Source: Nitrospina sp. (GTDB lineage: Bacteria; Nitrospinota; Nitrospinia; Nitrospinales; VA-1). Taken from it: a stretch of 8,276 nucleotides of DNA. The notes under the pieces are model-generated. The model made no database searches and had not been told where the DNA came from. It saw nothing but the letters and a program-made list of their open reading frames with translations. The stretch spans positions 31,230 through 39,505 of the forward strand of contig NZYH01000030.1 of NCBI GenBank assembly GCA_002697825.1, in the 5' to 3' direction. Positions 5,692 to 8,276 of this stretch are shown here, piece by piece; position 1 is the stretch's first letter; every line of letters starts with the position of its first letter. A program made the position numbers and the translations under genes.

Positions 5692-7947
5692 TTAGGCAGC
5701 TGCATTAATTTTTTTAAATCCGCATTCTGGGCAAAGAATCGTGGGATCTTCGTTCTTTTTCCATTTTTCAACCATAAACGGATGTTTACATTCTGGACAG
5801 GGTTCATTCTTTGGTTTATCCCATGATGTGAATTTACAATCTGGATATTTGGTGCATCCATAAAAAGTTCGACCCTTTTTAGTCCTTCTAGGAGCGATTT
5901 CGCCTTTACAATTATCCTCTGGGCAGGCAATTCCCAAACCTATGGGCTTTGTGAATTTACATTCGGGATAAGTCGAACAGGCAATAAATTTTCCGAACCT
6001 ACCTCTTTTAATTATTAAAGCAGATTCGCATAAATCACAAACTCCATCGACTTCGTCAGGGGTTTCCCCCTCTTCGCTCCCAGGTTTTTTAATATCTTTT
6101 GCATTTTTACAATCCGGATAACCAGAACAAGCCATAAATTTACCAAATCGGCCCCACTTAATTATCATAGGTTCATTACATTTTTCACAAACCTCATCAG
6201 TTTCTTCGACCTCGGCTTTGAAATCTTTCATCTTTTTCTCAGCTTCCTCAAGGTCTTTTTTAAAGGGCGTATAGAATGACTGAAGGACTTTTTTCCATTC
6301 AACCTTGCCATCTTCAACCTCATCCAACTGACCTTCCATTTTAGCAGTAAATTGGGTAGTCATAATATCTGGAAAGTTTTCAACCAAGAGATCATTAATC
6401 ATGAAACCCAACTCCACTGGTTTCAATCGTCTTTCTTCATTTTGTATATAGTCTCGGTCTTTTATAACACTAATAATAGAAGCATAAGTACTTGGTCTAC
6501 CCACACCTTTATCTTCAAGTTCTTTAACTAGCATTGCTTCTGTAAATCGTGCAGGCGGTTGAGTGAAATGTTGCTCTGGCAGGATTTCAATAAGTTTTAA
6601 TTCCTCACCTTTTGTCAAAGGCGGTAAAATCCGATCACTATCTTTGGAGTCAGGTTTTTCGCTGGTTACATCATCTTGACTTTCTACGTATACTTTCATG
6701 AAACCAGCGAATTTTAAAATTGACCCGTTGCTACGAAAAAGATAATTACCAGATTTAATATCGAATTGAGTGGTGTCCAAAACGGCAGGAACCATCTGGC
6801 AAGAAACAAAACGTGACCAGATTAATTGATAAAGTCGAAACAGATCTTTTTCAAGATAATCTTTTATTGAATTGGGATCAATGTTTACATCAGTAGGTCG
6901 AATGGCTTCATGTGCCTCTTGGGCGGATTTTTTACTTTTATATACATTGGGTTTAGAGGGTAGATAATCATCACCATATTTTTCAGGAATAAAACTTCTC
7001 ACATCTTCAAGAGCTTGATCTGATAATCTGACCGAATCGGTTCTCATATAAGTAATTAAGCCTACCGTACCCTTTTTATCTAACTTGATCCCTTCATAAA
7101 GCTTTTGAGCTAGTAGCATCGTTTTTTTTGGTGAAAAATTTAATTTTCGAGATGCCTCTTGCTGAAGAGAACTTGTGATAAACGGAGCACTGGGATTTCT
7201 TTTTCTTTCTTTTTTCGTAATAGAATCCAGAACCAACGGTAAACCGTCTAAATCCTTAAGAATTGTATCAGCTTCTTCTTTATTTCCTATTTCCGCCTTT
7301 TCGTTTCCAATTTTAAGGAGTTTAGCTTGAAACTTTGGTTCACAACTCCCTTCCAAATTAAGAGTTACAGACCAGTACTCTTTTGATTTAAATGCCTGAA
7401 TCTCTCTTTCTCTTTCACAAACAATGCGCAAAGCAACTGATTGGACGCGGCCAGCACTCAAACCCCTATGAACCTTTTTCCAAAGAATAGGACTTATTTT
7501 GTATCCAACAAGACGGTCAAGAATCCGTCTCGCTTGTTGAGCATTAACTCTATCTGAATTTAACTCTGTGGGATTATCTAAGGCTTCCTTAACTGCCTTT
7601 TTAGTAATTTCATTAAATAGAACCCGATAAATTTTTCCTTTGGTGAATCGTGCAACTTCATTTCCGATATGATAGGCAATGGCCTCACCTTCGCGATCCG
7701 GATCGGGAGCCAGGAAAATTTTATCTGCTTTTTTAGCGGCTGTTTTTAACTCCTGTAAAATCTTACCTTTACCTCTAATCGTGATGTATTCTGGTTCAAA
7801 ATTATTTTCAATATCTACACCCAGTTTTTTCTTAGGAAGATCCTTAAGGTGGCCTACCGAGGCTTTTATAATAAAATCCTTACCCACAATTTTTTTCAGT
7901 GTGTTGACTTTGGTAGGTGATTCTACAATCAATAAAGATTTACCCAT
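5692..7947 (-). CDS. topA: DNA topoisomerase I (type IA)
   Basis: This type IA topoisomerase nicks one strand through a 5'-phosphotyrosine and relaxes negatively supercoiled DNA behind transcription and replication. Seen: the TOPRIM domain with Glu9 in IVESPTK and the acidic triad Asp82-Asp84-Glu86 in DPDREGE, and the region HRGLSAGRVQSVALR (160 onward). The active-site motif GLITYMRTDS has Tyr300 and Arg302, and EAHEAIRPTD and GVGRPSTYASII follow. The C-terminal tail carries four tetracysteine zinc-finger repeats: Cys587/590/607/613, Cys637/640/657/663, Cys675/680/698/704 and Cys717/720/739/742. Fingers 1-3 have the typical GRFGKF- or GRTFYGC-like core with YP[DE]C; finger 4 is a divergent ribbon-like CxxC pair. 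An acidic linker (about 623-634) separates fingers 1 and 2. At 751 residues it is normal for non-enteric TopA. The start is fixed by an in-frame TGA at 7956-7954 and a GAGGAG site just before the ATG. It is the first gene of an operon with trmFO. Confidence 0.97.
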   Translation of the reverse strand: MGKSLLIVESPTKVNTLKKIVGKDFIIKASVGHLKDLPKKKLGVDIENNFEPEYITIRGKGKILQELKTAAKKADKIFLAPDPDREGEAIAYHIGNEVARFTKGKIYRVLFNEITKKAVKEALDNPTELNSDRVNAQQARRILDRLVGYKISPILWKKVHRGLSAGRVQSVALRIVCEREREIQAFKSKEYWSVTLNLEGSCEPKFQAKLLKIGNEKAEIGNKEEADTILKDLDGLPLVLDSITKKERKRNPSAPFITSSLQQEASRKLNFSPKKTMLLAQKLYEGIKLDKKGTVGLITYMRTDSVRLSDQALEDVRSFIPEKYGDDYLPSKPNVYKSKKSAQEAHEAIRPTDVNIDPNSIKDYLEKDLFRLYQLIWSRFVSCQMVPAVLDTTQFDIKSGNYLFRSNGSILKFAGFMKVYVESQDDVTSEKPDSKDSDRILPPLTKGEELKLIEILPEQHFTQPPARFTEAMLVKELEDKGVGRPSTYASIISVIKDRDYIQNEERRLKPVELGFMINDLLVENFPDIMTTQFTAKMEGQLDEVEDGKVEWKKVLQSFYTPFKKDLEEAEKKMKDFKAEVEETDEVCEKCNEPMIIKWGRFGKFMACSGYPDCKNAKDIKKPGSEEGETPDEVDGVCDLCESALIIKRGRFGKFIACSTYPECKFTKPIGLGIACPEDNCKGEIAPRRTKKGRTFYGCTKYPDCKFTSWDKPKNEPCPECKHPFMVEKWKKNEDPTILCPECGFKKINAAA

Positions 7948-7948
7948 A

Positions 7949-7955
7949 TCTCCTC
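7949..7955 (-). promoter_or_regulatory. Shine-Dalgarno of topA
   Basis: On the - strand GAGGAGA ends one base before the topA ATG at 7947. It is the only strong purine-rich Shine-Dalgarno in front of any of the four genes. The spacing is short: 2 nt from GAGGAG to the A of ATG, or 4 nt if only the AGG core is counted. Together with the in-frame TGA just upstream it decides the topA start. Confidence 0.75.
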
Positions 7956-8064
7956 ACTCAATTAATTTTGCATCCCAATTAGAAAAATATATTTGCTCAC
8001 TAAGCTTAATAAATAACGATCATAATTCCAGTGAAATAGTTTAGCCGAAACTGACCTTAGAGAC

Positions 8065-8092
8065 AAACTACTGTTTTAAATAAAATTGTCAA
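8065..8092 (-). promoter_or_regulatory. Candidate promoter upstream of topA
   Basis: The - strand has a perfect TTGACA -35 hexamer at 8092-8087. A 16-nt spacer separates it from TAGTTT at 8070-8065, a weak -10 hexamer with 3 of 6 consensus bases. If used, the topA leader would be a little over 100 nt. A better isolated -10-like hexamer, TATGAT, lies closer to topA at 8024-8019 but has no convincing -35 at normal spacing. This is consensus matching only, in AT-rich DNA where such matches arise often. Confidence 0.3.
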
Positions 8093-8098
8093 TATGTA

Positions 8099-8113
8099 AT
8101 GTAAAATTTACAT
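8099..8113. promoter_or_regulatory. 15-bp palindrome upstream of topA, possible operator
   Basis: ATGTAAAATTTACAT is a perfect inverted repeat with 7-bp arms around one central base. It lies 6 bp upstream of the TTGACA candidate -35 of topA (8092-8087). Size, symmetry and position fit a dimeric regulator site. Nothing identifies the regulator, and chance is possible in such AT-rich sequence. Confidence 0.3.
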
Positions 8114-8276
8114 GATTAAAAGGAAATGTTTTTCTTTTTATTCTTAAAATCATATTAAACATACAACCCATATTTAAAAGATTCCAATTCATAGGTTTTT
8201 ATCGCGATCCAACTCAGCTATAGAAAGATTAAATTTATAAATCGATTCATAATAACCAGTTAAAACACGTGTATAT

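Larger units (their letters stand above)
7957..8276. other. Intergenic region upstream of topA, no clear gene
   Basis: About 320 bp of very AT-rich sequence lie between topA and the right edge. Apart from the candidate promoter and the 15-bp palindrome, it holds small palindromes ATCGCGAT (8201-8208) and ACACGTGT (8265-8272). One - strand frame is open from the window edge (8275) to a TGA at 8191-8189, 28 codons ending in a stretch that reads AELDRDKNL. This could be the C-terminus of a gene ahead of topA, but an open run that short is expected by chance. No tRNA or rRNA signature was seen. Confidence 0.5.

Noticed and set aside
4751..5708. Two + strand ORFs (4751-4936, 5523-5708) inside trmFO
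   Set aside because: They are antisense to conserved TrmFO motifs; the residue patterns are artefacts of the opposite strand.
5676..5930. - strand ORF of 84 codons in another frame within the topA 3' end
   Set aside because: It overlaps the zinc-finger coding region of topA, whose cysteine pattern is clearly the real frame.
7679..8044. + strand ORF of 121 codons overlapping the topA start and leader
   Set aside because: It lies mostly antisense to the conserved TOPRIM coding region of topA, shows no recognisable domain, and runs into AT-rich intergenic sequence. It is a shadow frame.
1..8276. Mobile element, toxin-antitoxin, defence system or CRISPR array
   Set aside because: All coding space is filled by four intact housekeeping genes, with no transposase, terminal repeats or regularly spaced repeats.

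Overview
The window is an AT-rich bacterial chromosomal segment (well under half G+C by eye). It carries three DNA topoisomerase polypeptides and one tRNA-modification enzyme, all full length with intact active-site motifs. On the + strand, parC (142-2388) and parE (2394-4283) encode the A and B subunits of a type IIA topoisomerase. This is most likely topoisomerase IV, because no GyrA box is visible in the A-subunit C-terminal domain. On the - strand, topA (7947-5692, topoisomerase I) is followed after 8 nt by trmFO (5683-4352, folate/FAD-dependent tRNA m5U54 methyltransferase). The two pairs converge on a 68-bp gap at 4284-4351.

Layout: 1-141 is a leader with a probable terminator of an upstream + strand gene (1-26) and a short palindrome between direct repeats. 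142-4283 is the parC-parE operon. 4284-4351 is a convergent gap with only weak A/T hairpins. 5692-4352 and 7947-5692 form the topA-trmFO operon read leftward. 7948-8276 is about 330 bp without a convincing complete gene; it holds the topA leader, candidate promoter elements and a 15-bp palindrome.

Functionally, topA relaxes negative supercoils and parC/parE decatenates chromosomes and relaxes supercoils, so three of the main topology enzymes sit within 8 kb. TrmFO has no known role in topology. Its place behind topA is a widespread conserved gene order (in Bacillus subtilis topA-trmFO-xerC/codV-hslVU), and here that order is cut after trmFO.

Organism: TrmFO (rather than TrmA) together with topA-trmFO order argues against gammaproteobacteria. 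It fits Firmicutes, delta-type proteobacterial lineages, Nitrospirota/Nitrospinota and similar groups. The ParC C-terminal domain looks closer to proteobacterial-type ParC than to GyrA. An uncultured AT-rich Gram-negative lineage is my guess; no rRNA or other decisive marker is present. I found no mobile element, CRISPR array, tRNA or rRNA, and no clear novel system. The genes are core housekeeping genes; the interest lies in their arrangement and in small regulatory-looking motifs.
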